A stretch of DNA of 64,000 nt from Alkalihalophilus pseudofirmus OF4 (lineage in GTDB: Bacteria; Bacillota; Bacilli; Bacillales; Bacillaceae_D), in contig NC_013791.2 of NCBI RefSeq assembly GCF_000005825.2, positions 2,728,001 to 2,792,000 of the forward strand. The letters are read 5' to 3'. A program made the position numbers and the translations under genes. Of this stretch, positions 35,746-45,269 are shown piece after piece. Within the stretch, counting starts at the first letter, position 1. Every line of letters starts with the position of its first letter. The notes below the pieces were generated by a model. The model did no database searches and was not told the DNA's origin. It saw only the letters and a list, made by a program, of their open reading frames with translations.

Positions 35746-36105
35746 TTATCCTAAAACTTTATTAATGGATTCTAGCACACGGTCTGCTTGAAATGGCTTA
35801 ACAATAAAGTCTTTTGCACCAGACTGAATGGCATCAATAACCATTGATTGCTGTCCCATTGCAGAACACATAATCACTTTTGCAGAAGAATCTGTCTCTC
35901 TAATCGCTTTAAGAGCTTCAATTCCATCCATTTCAGGCATAGTAATATCCATTGTGACTAAATCGGGCTTTAATTCTTTATATTGATTGACTGCTTCTGC
36001 TCCATTAGCCGCTTCTCCAGCAATCTCAAACCCATTCTTAGATAAGATATCTTTAATCATCATTCGCATAAATGCCGCATCATCTACAATTAATACAGAC
36101 GCCAT
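35746..36105 (-). CDS. cheY: chemotaxis response regulator CheY
   Basis: 119-residue single receiver domain, with acidic DD at 8-9, phosphorylated Asp53 in LVTMDITMP, Ser in MCSAMG and Lys in FIVKPF. The QQSMVIDAIQSGAKDFIVKPFQADRVLE segment is that of Bacillus CheY. It should carry the signal from CheA to the flagellar switch. Last gene of cheA-cheW-cheY. Confidence 0.93.
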   Translation of the reverse strand: MASVLIVDDAAFMRMMIKDILSKNGFEIAGEAANGAEAVNQYKELKPDLVTMDITMPEMDGIEALKAIRETDSSAKVIMCSAMGQQSMVIDAIQSGAKDFIVKPFQADRVLESINKVLG

Positions 36106-36149
36106 CTAAATCACCTCTTCACCTTTGCTCTATGTATTTATTTCTTTCA

Positions 36150-36596
36150 TTACGATTCTTGTATCACTTTTTCCAAGTTTAAGAGCGTAAATAAACGCTT
36201 ATTAAGCTTGACTACACCTCGTAAGTATTCAGCTTCAACGCCGCCGACCACTTCAGGGGTCGGCTCTATTTTATCAACTGGAATATCAATGACATCGTTT
36301 GCCCCATCAACGATAAAACCAATCTCAATGTCACCTTTTTGGATCACAAGAATTCTCGTCGCTTCATCTAACCCTTTTTCTTCAATGCCAAATCGCTTTC
36401 TAAGGTTAATAATTGGTGTAATAACACCTCTTAAATTCATTACACCTGTGACAAAGGGATATGTGCTTGGAATTCTAGTAACGGGCTGCATCCGTTCAAT
36501 CGATTGAATATAATCTACTTCGATGGCATATTCCTCGTCTTTTAATTGAAAAACAATGACTTTCATTTCTGTTTTCGCAGCTGTTTCATTAGACAC
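36150..36596 (-). CDS. cheW: chemotaxis coupling protein CheW
   Basis: 148 residues, a single CheW domain (KVIVFQLKDEEYAIEVDYIQSIERM, VTGVMNLRGVITPIINLRKRFG, GFIVDGANDVIDIP). It links receptors to CheA. It lies 23 nt after cheA and 44 nt before cheY, all on the minus strand. Confidence 0.93.
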   Translation of the reverse strand: MSNETAAKTEMKVIVFQLKDEEYAIEVDYIQSIERMQPVTRIPSTYPFVTGVMNLRGVITPIINLRKRFGIEEKGLDEATRILVIQKGDIEIGFIVDGANDVIDIPVDKIEPTPEVVGGVEAEYLRGVVKLNKRLFTLLNLEKVIQES

Positions 36597-36619
36597 ACGA
36601 AGGCCCCCTCACTCGTTCA

Positions 36620-38707
36620 TTACTTAATTAATGCGTTGGTATCTACAATAAGAGCCACTTGGCCATTTCCTAAAATCGTAGCTCCTGAAATAGCAAACAC
36701 GTTTGTCAGATAGTTTCCTAGAGATTTTAGTACGATATCGTGCTGTCCAATTAATGAATCAACGACAAGTCCTGCTACTTTATCACCTTTATTAATGATA
36801 ACAAGTGAATAAAAGTCTTCCGTTTGCTGCTCACCAGGAACTTCAAATATATCTTTTAAGAACACAAGCGGGACCACTTTACCGCGGAAATCAATCACTT
36901 TTTGATTGTGAGCGCTGTAAACATCCTGCTTATTAACAATGGCTGTTTCAACAATAGAGGATAACGGAATAGCGTATTTCTCTTCTTCTACTTCTACTAA
37001 CATGACATCAATAATAGATAGCGTAAGCGGTAGTTGAATAGAGAAAATAGAACCTCTGCCAAGTACGGAATTAACCGTGACGATGCCGCCTAATGATTCA
37101 AATGTATTCCGAACAACATCAAGACCCACGCCTCGGCCTGACACATCTGTTATTTTCTCAGCTGTACTAAATCCAGAGGAGAATAACAGTCCAAAGACCT
37201 GCTGATCTGTCATCTTTTCTGCCTCTTCTTCTGTTACCACTCCATTAGATAAAGCTTTATTTAAGATTTTTTGACGATCAATCCCGGCTCCATCATCTTC
37301 AATTTCAATAAACACATTATTTCCGCTATGGTAGGCCTTTAATTTAACCGTACCCTCTTCAGACTTTCCATTAGCCAAACGAACATCAGGCGTTTCAATT
37401 CCATGATCGATTGAATTTCGCAACAGATGAACTAATGGATCGCCGATTTCATCAATAATTGTTCGATCAAGCTCTGTATCGGCACCAACAATCTCAAGGC
37501 TCACTTTCTTGTTTAAGTCTTTTGACAAGCTGCGAACCATACGAGGAAATCGGTTAAAAACTTGCTCAACAGGCATCATTCGCATATTTAGAATGATCTC
37601 TTGCAAATCTCCAGAGATTCGTGACATTCTCTCAACCGTTTCATTAAGTTCATTATTCTTTAATTCACTAGCTATTTGCTCTAGTCTTCCTCGGTCGATC
37701 ACAAGCTCTTCAAATAAATTCATTAGAACGTCAAGACGTTCAATATTCACTCGAATCGTCTTATTTGATTCATGTCCTGCTTTTTTAGTTTCAGCTTTAG
37801 TTTGAACTCCTGCTTCTTTTCTTGCCGGGCTCTTTTTATCGGTTGGTTGTTTAGACGGTGCTGCTTGCTCTGTCGGTTCAGAGCTGGTGCTTTTCTCACC
37901 GGCTGCGAGCATTTCTTCTTTACTCGTCAAGTCAGCTTTTTCAACCGGCTGGACCACAACATTCGTAATCTCTGAAACTTTTAATATACGCTGCTTTATT
38001 TCCTCAGCTTCAACCTTTGAGACAAGCGTTACCATAAATGTCTCATCAAACTTCTCTTCTTCTAATTGATCAGCACTTGGTGTTGATTTAATGACTTCCC
38101 CAACCTGCTCTAATACTTCAAACACCATGAATACCCGCGCTGCTTTTAACATCGCTTGTTCATCTAATGTTACTTCAATCTGATAGGCATAATACCCTTG
38201 TTCAAAAGACTGCTCGAGCACGGTTCTTTCAAATTCATCATACACTTCAGTCAGTTGAACATTAGCAGCAGCTGGAGTTGCTGCGGCCGCTGCCGTTTCT
38301 TTTTCCGCAAGGGATGCTGCTTCTAGGCTCTCACCCTTCTCAATTGCCTCAAGCTTTGAAACAACGGCAGATACATCACGCTTGCCCTCTCCGCCAGAAG
38401 CAATGTCTTGTACCATCGCTTCAAGGTCATCTACTGCCAAAAAAACGACATCCATCACTTCGGACGTAACACTTAATTTTTGATTGCGAATAAGGTCGAG
38501 TACATTTTCCATGTTATGAGTTAAGTGTGCTAAATCTTCAAAACCCATTGTTGCTGCCATTCCTTTAAGTGTATGAGCAGAACGAAAGACCTCACCGACA
38601 ATGGATAGATCATCCGGAGTTTGTTCTAATTTTAGTAAATGGTCGTTGATCGATTGTAAATGTTCTTGACTCTCATCAAGAAACACATCTAAATACTCTG
38701 AATTCAT
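36620..38707 (-). CDS. cheA: chemotaxis histidine kinase CheA
   Basis: 695 residues from the ATG at 38707. Domains in order are HPt (1-110) with phosphorylated His45 in RSAHTLKG, P2 (about 150-250), an Ala/Lys/Pro linker, dimerisation (about 310-370), HATPase (LLRNSIDHGIE, EDDGAGID, GRGVGLDVV) and a CheW-like domain at the end. A GTG at 38734 is an alternative start, but GAGGTG lies between them and favours an internal start. The cheA-cheW-cheY trio lies away from any flagellar gene visible here. Confidence 0.94.
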   Translation of the reverse strand: MNSEYLDVFLDESQEHLQSINDHLLKLEQTPDDLSIVGEVFRSAHTLKGMAATMGFEDLAHLTHNMENVLDLIRNQKLSVTSEVMDVVFLAVDDLEAMVQDIASGGEGKRDVSAVVSKLEAIEKGESLEAASLAEKETAAAAATPAAANVQLTEVYDEFERTVLEQSFEQGYYAYQIEVTLDEQAMLKAARVFMVFEVLEQVGEVIKSTPSADQLEEEKFDETFMVTLVSKVEAEEIKQRILKVSEITNVVVQPVEKADLTSKEEMLAAGEKSTSSEPTEQAAPSKQPTDKKSPARKEAGVQTKAETKKAGHESNKTIRVNIERLDVLMNLFEELVIDRGRLEQIASELKNNELNETVERMSRISGDLQEIILNMRMMPVEQVFNRFPRMVRSLSKDLNKKVSLEIVGADTELDRTIIDEIGDPLVHLLRNSIDHGIETPDVRLANGKSEEGTVKLKAYHSGNNVFIEIEDDGAGIDRQKILNKALSNGVVTEEEAEKMTDQQVFGLLFSSGFSTAEKITDVSGRGVGLDVVRNTFESLGGIVTVNSVLGRGSIFSIQLPLTLSIIDVMLVEVEEEKYAIPLSSIVETAIVNKQDVYSAHNQKVIDFRGKVVPLVFLKDIFEVPGEQQTEDFYSLVIINKGDKVAGLVVDSLIGQHDIVLKSLGNYLTNVFAISGATILGNGQVALIVDTNALIK

Positions 38708-38953
38708 CAAGCTCTTGTTCACCTCAATGGTCACTTAGTCCTTCATGTTAAGAGGAACCTGCCGACTGCTGTTTCTTTTATCATAGCACATTTTCCTAAA
38801 ACATGAGTATTTATTCATAGTAAAAATTGAATATCTTTTCTCTCCGATTTCAAGACTCATCCTTGTAGATAAAGGGGATATACTGCCTCACAAAAGGCAT
38901 TACGGTAAAAAACTCCTGACAGCTGCGGTTTTATCCTTTAAGGTGATCTTCCA

Positions 38954-40639
38954 TCAACATAGGTCTTTATACCTTAAATATTGTTCATATTCCTCTGTAG
39001 AAAGCGGCTTCGCATAATAATAGCCCTGAACAAGATCACAGCCTTGTTTTTGTAAGAAATCAAGCTGCTCTTTTGTCTCCACTCCTTCTGCAATAACCTT
39101 TAACTCCAGGGAACGGCCTAGATGAATGATCATTGATATGATCGCCTCTCCTTCTTTCCCCTTCCCGATCTTCTTGACAAATGACTGATCAATTTTCAAT
39201 TCATGGACGGGCAGCTGCCCTACATACTGCAAAGAGCTGTATCCAGTCCCAAAATCATCTAAACTGATCCTGACCCCAACTTTAATTAATTGGTTTAATA
39301 TATCCAGCGTTCTATCTAAATCAACGGTTACACTTTCTGTAATCTCTAAATCCAAATATTCTGGAGGCAGTTTTGTTTCTTTTAAGATCTTTTCGATGGT
39401 ATGAACAATATTGTGTTGGAGGAATTGTTTCAAAGAAAGATTGACTGACATCGGTACTTTAGGGTAGCCTTCATTAATCCACTTAGCTTTCTGCCGGCAT
39501 GCTTCTCTTAAAATCCATTCTCCAATTGGAATAATAAGACCGGTTTCTTCTGCAATCGAGATAAACTCACCAGGGCTAATCGTTCCTTCTATTGGGTGTT
39601 TCCATCTGACAAGCACCTCTTCACCACAAACATCCCCTGATTCTAAACAGAATTGTGGTTGATAATAGAGAGCAAATTCTCCTCGGTCAATTGCTTTCCT
39701 CAAATCATTCTCCACATGAAAATACCTTGAGAACTCTTGATACACATCGCGATTATAAACTTCCAGCCGATCCGACCCCTTAGCCTTAGCACGGTACATG
39801 GCAGCATCCGCTGAAGTAAGCAAAGCTTCTGCATCGATTCCATTTTCAGGAGACAATGCAATCCCGACACTGCCTGTTAAGGTAAATTCAAACCCATCCA
39901 TAATCAGAGGTTCACGAATAATCGTTAAGAGATCTTCTGTTAATGAAACAGGCTCTTCTTTTTCCTTCACATCTGTCATCACTACCACAAATTCATCTCC
40001 ACCAAGACGTGCGATCATAGATTTCTCAGGGAGATGAGCTTGCAAGCGTTCAGCAATATGTTTGAGTACCCGGTCTCCAAATAGATGACCAAGCGTATCA
40101 TTAACATATTTAAAACGATCTAGATCGATAAACAGAACGGCTAGTTTCTCTTTGCTGCTAGCAGCATGAAGTAATTTATTTTCTAGATAGTTCATAAAAC
40201 AGCGTCTATTCGGAAGGTTCGTCAATGGGTCTTCGTTTGCGAGACGATAGACTTCATCTTGTTGTTCGCTGCACTCAGCTGCTGATTTTTTCATTCCGAG
40301 AACAACTGCCCCTGCCGCCTTATGCTCAATGATGGTTGGGATCCAGGTATATACATAAGAGTGAGTGTAATCAACACTACCAGCCTTCTCCGAGTGGGAT
40401 ACGTTCCCACTCATCACCTCATCCCACGCCTTCTCATCATATATATCGGTCAGATGTTCAATCTTTTGATTGATAATTTCCTTACGGGTCCACTCATTCA
40501 TATGTAGCCCTGCTTCATTTACCCTCACACATTCACCTGCTGCATTAATCACCAGCAGCAGATAGGGGCTGTGTTCAAATAAAGACATATATTCTTTTTC
40601 TAAATCGGAGAACCCGGCTTGTGTTTCATCGAATTTCAT
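38954..40639 (-). CDS. PAS-GGDEF-EAL cyclic-di-GMP enzyme
   Basis: About 561 residues. A PAS-like domain (YMSLFEHSPYLLLVINAAGECVRVNEAGL) precedes a GGDEF domain with intact RLGGDEFVVVM and an EAL domain with GEEVLVRW, VNLSLKQF, ITESVTVD, DDFGTGYS and AEGVET. Both catalytic motifs look intact, so synthesis and breakdown of cyclic di-GMP are both possible. Start is uncertain: an ATG at 40675 lies right beside a TATAAT-like box, whereas the ATG at 40639 follows AGTGG. Monocistronic. Confidence 0.9.
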   Translation of the reverse strand: MKFDETQAGFSDLEKEYMSLFEHSPYLLLVINAAGECVRVNEAGLHMNEWTRKEIINQKIEHLTDIYDEKAWDEVMSGNVSHSEKAGSVDYTHSYVYTWIPTIIEHKAAGAVVLGMKKSAAECSEQQDEVYRLANEDPLTNLPNRRCFMNYLENKLLHAASSKEKLAVLFIDLDRFKYVNDTLGHLFGDRVLKHIAERLQAHLPEKSMIARLGGDEFVVVMTDVKEKEEPVSLTEDLLTIIREPLIMDGFEFTLTGSVGIALSPENGIDAEALLTSADAAMYRAKAKGSDRLEVYNRDVYQEFSRYFHVENDLRKAIDRGEFALYYQPQFCLESGDVCGEEVLVRWKHPIEGTISPGEFISIAEETGLIIPIGEWILREACRQKAKWINEGYPKVPMSVNLSLKQFLQHNIVHTIEKILKETKLPPEYLDLEITESVTVDLDRTLDILNQLIKVGVRISLDDFGTGYSSLQYVGQLPVHELKIDQSFVKKIGKGKEGEAIISMIIHLGRSLELKVIAEGVETKEQLDFLQKQGCDLVQGYYYAKPLSTEEYEQYLRYKDLC

Positions 40640-40739
40640 CGTGTTATCCACTCTTTCCTTAGAAATCTTTTCCATTCATTATATACTTCATTATACCATG
40701 ATCAGAACTCACTAAAAAAAGCCAACCAACAGGTTAGCT

Positions 40740-41561
40740 TCAGTGAAAACAATCTAAAACAGACGAGATGACTTTTACATTCCTATGAAAAGAAGGGGGC
40801 GTATCCGGGTGTATGTACAAGCCATCCATGCCTAGTAAAACAGCGGGAGCCACATCATTAATGTAATTATCACCTATTGATACCGTACGAGCTGGTTCGA
40901 CTTGATATGCAGCAAGCAGCTGCTTGAATAACCTGCTCGTCTCAGCTGGCTTTTTAGCCGACGGAATCACTTCTTTGAACATATCTGTTAATTGCAGTTC
41001 ATGTAATAGACGGTTGACATCATCGATATCGCTATTTGTCACAAGAACGACCGAGGTTGTAGCGGCAAGTCTTTCAAGTGATTCTTTTAACCCCGGCAGC
41101 GGATCGAGAGTGAAGGCATCAGTCACCATAAATTCTTTTGTTGCTACATAACTTGAATAGCAATCTTCTACTCCGTAATGCTTCGCACATACAAAAGGAA
41201 GCCACCAGCCATCTCCTATTGCAATCATCGACTCAAAATCAAAATTAAGGTTTTCTTGATAAAGATCCTGCGTTGCTTGTTCTGATAAAAGAGACCCATC
41301 CCATCTCAAGGCCTGCGTCACAAGGAGAGTCATAGGGTCGATTGTTAAAACCAGATCCTTCTCTACATCATAGGCTTTCCCAATCGTAACGGGGTGCTCC
41401 CCTTCTTTCATCTTCTCGTAATCAGAAGCAAACTCTTTTTGCTGATCCTCTTTTACTTTTTGTTTTAAGTGATTCGCATAATACTCAAAATGCTCCCCAC
41501 CCTCATATAACGTTCCGTCTAAATCAAAAATAATCAAATCATACCGTTCTAGCACAGACAT
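40740..41561 (-). CDS. HAD-superfamily hydrolase
   Basis: 273 residues. HAD motifs are I: FDLDGTLYEGG with nucleophile Asp13; II: LVTNSD; III and IV: SAKKPAET and IGDNYINDVAPA. These are the signatures of a phosphatase acting on a small phosphorylated metabolite. The ATG at 41561 is close to AAAGGAG, and a GTG two codons later has better spacing; longer starts are unlikely. The gene is divergent from phnD; no link between them is evident. Confidence 0.85.
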   Translation of the reverse strand: MSVLERYDLIIFDLDGTLYEGGEHFEYYANHLKQKVKEDQQKEFASDYEKMKEGEHPVTIGKAYDVEKDLVLTIDPMTLLVTQALRWDGSLLSEQATQDLYQENLNFDFESMIAIGDGWWLPFVCAKHYGVEDCYSSYVATKEFMVTDAFTLDPLPGLKESLERLAATTSVVLVTNSDIDDVNRLLHELQLTDMFKEVIPSAKKPAETSRLFKQLLAAYQVEPARTVSIGDNYINDVAPAVLLGMDGLYIHPDTPPSFHRNVKVISSVLDCFH

Positions 41562-41669
41562 TCTCCTTTCAAAAAAATCAAACACATATAGTCATCGTAA
41601 CATTAATCACACGCTGTTCTTTTACAGTTTTCTACAAAAAAGGTAAAGATATTGTTAAAGGTGTAAATT

Positions 41670-41697
41670 TGTAAACCGATTATAAACAATGTGTAAA
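41670..41697. promoter_or_regulatory. Pho-box-like repeats upstream of phnD
   Basis: Hexamers TGTAAA (41670), TATAAA (41681) and TGTAAA (41692) are spaced exactly 11 bp apart. On the minus strand they read TTTACA-N5-TTTATA-N5-TTTACA, similar to PhoP boxes (TTAACA-like repeats). A -10-like TACAAT at 41705-41710 follows. Confidence 0.5.
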
Positions 41698-41786
41698 AAT
41701 ACGGTACAATGTGTAGATTTGTCATTGTCTATCCTCCATAATCACAGCTGTAAGACACACAAATACATACGAGGTGGGGAAAAGAA

Positions 41787-42755
41787 ATGAAAAAAGTGAT
41801 GACAGCTTTACTTATGATGCTGCTCGCATTAATGCTCGCTGCTTGCGGGGAGAGTAATGAGGAAACAACAGCAACTCAAGATCCAGAGCCACAAGAGGAA
41901 GATACAGAAGTTGAAGAGGATGCAGGAGCTGCTGAAGACCTGCCTGAAGAACTGATTATGGGCTTTGTACCATCACAAGATTCAGACAAGATTGCTGACA
42001 CAGTAGCACCGCTAGCTGACCGTCTTTCTGAGGAATTAGGAATCCCAGTATCGGGACAAGTAATGACGAACTATACAGCATTAGTTGAAGCAATGGGAAA
42101 TGATCGTGTTCATATCGGCTTTATCCCAGCTTTCGGTTATGTTCTTGCAACCGAGCGTTATGACAACGTTGAAGCTATTCTAAAATCTGTTCGCCACGGT
42201 TCTTCTACATACCGAGCACAATATACTGTTCGTGCAGATTCTGGCATCGAATCAATCGAAGATCTTGAAGGCAAAGTATGGGCCTTCCCAGATAACGTTT
42301 CAACAAGCGGCTACTTATTCCCTGCTGCTCAATTAATGGATGAGTATGGTGTAGAAGCTGTAGAAGATTATTTCAGTGATTTAATCCAAGCTGGTTCACA
42401 TGACAATGCCATGATTATGGTTCTTGAAGGCGATGCTGATGTTGCCACTACATTTGAAGATGCACGTACAGCGATTGAGGGCGATTATCCTGAAGCAATG
42501 GATGAGTTAGTGCAGCTTGATTTCACAGCTGATATTCCTAATGACACGATCAGCGCTAACACAAACATGCCGGCTGACTTTATCGAGCAGATTCGTGCCG
42601 CTTTCTTATCTTTCAATGACGACGAAGAAATGCTTACGATTATGGATGAAGTGTATAACTGGACAGGCATTGATGAAGCAGCTGACAGCGACTACGATGT
42701 GGTCCGCAGCACCTATGAAAAGTTCAAAGATGATGGAGCAATTTCATTAGATTAA
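41787..42755 (+). CDS. phnD: phosphate/phosphite/phosphonate ABC transporter binding protein
   Basis: 322-residue lipoprotein with lipobox LAAC (Cys20) and an acidic linker to residue 50. The PhnD pattern is clear: LIMGFVPSQDSDKIADTVAPLADRLSEELGIPV, YTALVEAMGNDRVHIGFIPAFGYVLA and ESIEDLEGKVWAFPDNVSTSGYLFP. It binds a phosphorus oxyanion or phosphonate outside the membrane. A hairpin with T-run separates it from phnC and should raise its expression over the other subunits. No C-P lyase or phosphonatase gene is adjacent, so phosphite or phosphate is also possible. Confidence 0.92.
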   Translation: MKKVMTALLMMLLALMLAACGESNEETTATQDPEPQEEDTEVEEDAGAAEDLPEELIMGFVPSQDSDKIADTVAPLADRLSEELGIPVSGQVMTNYTALVEAMGNDRVHIGFIPAFGYVLATERYDNVEAILKSVRHGSSTYRAQYTVRADSGIESIEDLEGKVWAFPDNVSTSGYLFPAAQLMDEYGVEAVEDYFSDLIQAGSHDNAMIMVLEGDADVATTFEDARTAIEGDYPEAMDELVQLDFTADIPNDTISANTNMPADFIEQIRAAFLSFNDDEEMLTIMDEVYNWTGIDEAADSDYDVVRSTYEKFKDDGAISLD

Positions 42756-42790
42756 CAAGGTTCACAAATAACCTTTAACATGACGAAGGG

Positions 42791-42814
42791 GGAGGAATGA
42801 TTCTCCTCCTTTTT
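42791..42814 (+). terminator. attenuator between phnD and phnC
   Basis: GGAGGA (42791-42796) pairs with TCCTCC (42804-42809), followed by five T; probably a partial terminator. Confidence 0.55.
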
Positions 42815-42848
42815 ATTTGCCAGGCTTACATCAGGAAGGGGTACGATC

Positions 42849-43625
42849 ATGATTGAATTTAAACAGACATCTCTTGTTTATCCAAATGGTACACAAGGCT
42901 TAAAAAATATTAATCTCAAAATCAATGAAGGAGAGTTTGTCGTCATTGTTGGATTATCCGGTGCGGGAAAATCGACTCTCATCCGCAGCATGAACCGCCT
43001 TGTTACACCAACTGAGGGGGAGCTGCTTATAGATGATGAAAATATTCTTTCATTTAATCAGAGAAAGCTTCGTGAACTTCGCACAAAAGTAGGGATGATC
43101 TTTCAAAACTACAATCTCGTCAAACGATCAACTGTGATGAAAAATGTCATTTCAGGCCGCCTCGGTCATACGGGAACTCTCAAAAGTTTATTAAGCCTTT
43201 ATTCTCAAGAAGATCTTGCACTCGCTCATCGCAGCCTAAAACGTGTGAACATCACTGAAAAAATGCACCAGCGCGCCGATCAACTTAGCGGCGGCCAGCA
43301 GCAGCGCGTAGCGATCGCCAGGGTTCTTACGCAGCAGCCAAAAATCATTCTCGCCGACGAACCGGTAGCTAGTCTTGATCCCCCGACATCGCATCAGGTA
43401 ATGACGTATCTTAGAAAAGTAAACCAAGAAGACAAGATTACAACGATCGTCAATTTACACTTTATCGATATGGCAATGGAGTATGCTGACCGTATTATCG
43501 GCATGCGTGCTGGCGAAGTTGTTTTTGACGGCCCCGCAAGTGAAGTAACAGAAGAAACATTTGAAGAGATATATGGACGAAAGATCAGAGAGGATGACCT
43601 TGTAGGAGGTCAAGATGATGAGTAA
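42849..43625 (+). CDS. phnC: phosphonate-type ABC transporter ATPase
   Basis: 258 residues. Walker [11 protein letters not shown]-loop IFQNYNLV, signature [15 protein letters not shown] and Walker [13 protein letters not shown]. It powers the importer formed by the two permeases that follow. Its stop overlaps the phnE start (ATGATGAGTAA). Confidence 0.94.
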   Translation: MIEFKQTSLVYPNGTQGLKNINLKINEGEFVVIVGLSGAGKSTLIRSMNRLVTPTEGELLIDDENILSFNQRKLRELRTKVGMIFQNYNLVKRSTVMKNVISGRLGHTGTLKSLLSLYSQEDLALAHRSLKRVNITEKMHQRADQLSGGQQQRVAIARVLTQQPKIILADEPVASLDPPTSHQVMTYLRKVNQEDKITTIVNLHFIDMAMEYADRIIGMRAGEVVFDGPASEVTEETFEEIYGRKIREDDLVGGQDDE

Positions 43626-44433
43626 CGGAATAAATAATGAAACGAATAACAGAACATCTATTGCGCTCTATTCTGTAAAAGTCAAACGTCAAATGTCGGT
43701 TATTCTCCTTGCTATTATTGGTTTATATATTTATACCTCAATTGCAACAGAATCATCTCTTATCGATTTTATTGACGGCTGGTCAGGATTTGAGCGAGTA
43801 GCAAAGGACCTCTTCCCTCCCAATTGGAGTTATGCTCCGCAAGTGTGGGAATACCTTGCTGAGACCATTCAAATGGCGATCATCGCAACCACTTTTGCAG
43901 CGCTCGCAAGCATTCCTATTTTTCTTTTATCTGCTGCCAACTTGTTTCCTAGTAAATGGGTTCACCAGCCTGTCCGCTTTATCATGAATGTTTTGCGTAC
44001 AATCCCGGATATTCTATTAGCAGTTATTTTTGTAGGGATTTTTGGTGTAGGAGTCTTCCCTGGAATTATGGCCCTTTTTATATTCTCATTAGGGATTTTA
44101 GCAAAGTTAATGTATGAAACGATTGAAGCTATAGACACCAATCCGCTTGAAGCCATTCGCGCATCAGGAGGGAACACGCTGCAAGTGATTTGGTATGCGG
44201 TCATGCCGCAAGTACTGCCTCAGTTTGTTTCATTTGGTTTGTATGTATTTGAAGTTAATGTGAGGGCCTCTGTCGTTCTCGGATTTGTCGGGGCTGGCGG
44301 TGTGGGGCTGCTTCTTCAACAGCAAGTAAGCTTCTTCAATTACCCGCGAGTGATGACGATTATTCTCATCATCTTTATTGCTGTTGTCATCATTGATTAC
44401 ATCAGTAATAAAATAAGGGAGAGACTTGTCTAA
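43615..44433 (+). CDS. phnE: phosphonate-type ABC transporter permease 1
   Basis: 272 residues, about six membrane helices, with the coupling motif region EAIRASGGNTLQVIWYAVMPQVLP. TAGGAGGT gives a strong SD inside phnC. It pairs with the next permease as a heterodimer. Confidence 0.92.
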   Translation: MMSNGINNETNNRTSIALYSVKVKRQMSVILLAIIGLYIYTSIATESSLIDFIDGWSGFERVAKDLFPPNWSYAPQVWEYLAETIQMAIIATTFAALASIPIFLLSAANLFPSKWVHQPVRFIMNVLRTIPDILLAVIFVGIFGVGVFPGIMALFIFSLGILAKLMYETIEAIDTNPLEAIRASGGNTLQVIWYAVMPQVLPQFVSFGLYVFEVNVRASVVLGFVGAGGVGLLLQQQVSFFNYPRVMTIILIIFIAVVIIDYISNKIRERLV

Positions 44434-45233
44434 TGGAACATAAGCTGACACTTAAGAAACAAAGAACGAAGAAACAATGGATTGGATTTAGTCTTATTAC
44501 AGCAACAGTGATCGCTTTATATTTATGGACCTTTATAGGAATTGATATTAGATGGACTCGGGTATTCAGCGAGCGTTCGATTGACAATTTCAGCCGGGTG
44601 ATCCCCCAGCTGTTCTCACCCGATTGGTCCGCTTTTGGAAAAGTAATGGAGCTGATGTGGCAAACGCTGCAGATGGCCTATACCGGAACTCTGCTTGCAG
44701 CCATATTAGCCATTCCCTTTGGTTTTTTTGCTGCGAGTAATATGGTTAAAAGCAAACTATTAAATACCTTTTCAAAATGGCTGCTAGACGCCATTCGTGC
44801 CTTCCCGGAGCTGGTTCTTGCATTAATGTTTGTTGCTGCAATCGGCCCCTCTCCTTTTGCAGGGGTTCTAGCAATTGCTATTGGTTCGATCGGGATGCTT
44901 GGCAAATTGTATTGTGAAGTCATTGAATCAATTGATATGAATGTAGTCGAAGCTCTTGAAGCTAATGGGGCAAATAAGCTTCAAGTCCTCTTCTACGGGA
45001 TTATTCCGCAAATTATTCCTGAGTTCTTATCGTATGCGATTTACCGATTTGAAATTGATGTTCGTGCTTCGACGATTTTAGGTATTATTGGAGCCGGCGG
45101 TATTGGAACATTAATTACGATCGCTACACAAAATCGTAACTGGGACGAAGTTGGAATGATTCTTGTCGTTATCGTTGTGGTCGTCACGATCATTGACACG
45201 TTAAGTGCGATGATTAGAAAACGGATTGTATAG
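44433..45233 (+). CDS. phnE: phosphonate-type ABC transporter permease 2
   Basis: 266 residues, six membrane helices, with EALEANGANKLQVLFYGIIPQIIPEF as coupling loop. It overlaps the preceding permease by one base (TAATG), indicating coupled translation. Its sequence is clearly related to permease 1. It ends at a bidirectional terminator shared with addA. Confidence 0.92.
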   Translation: MEHKLTLKKQRTKKQWIGFSLITATVIALYLWTFIGIDIRWTRVFSERSIDNFSRVIPQLFSPDWSAFGKVMELMWQTLQMAYTGTLLAAILAIPFGFFAASNMVKSKLLNTFSKWLLDAIRAFPELVLALMFVAAIGPSPFAGVLAIAIGSIGMLGKLYCEVIESIDMNVVEALEANGANKLQVLFYGIIPQIIPEFLSYAIYRFEIDVRASTILGIIGAGGIGTLITIATQNRNWDEVGMILVVIVVVVTIIDTLSAMIRKRIV

Positions 45234-45235
45234 AA

Positions 45236-45266
45236 AAAGCGGACAAACCAGTGGTTTGTCCGCTTT
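45236..45266. terminator. bidirectional terminator between phnE2 and addA
   Basis: A 14-bp perfect stem (45236-45249 with 45253-45266) with a 3-nt loop between convergent genes. Confidence 0.9.
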
Positions 45267-45269
45267 CTT

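Noticed and set aside
38735-38953. Cyclic-di-GMP riboswitch in the spacer upstream of cheA
   Set aside because: The conserved core of the known classes could not be found on either strand.
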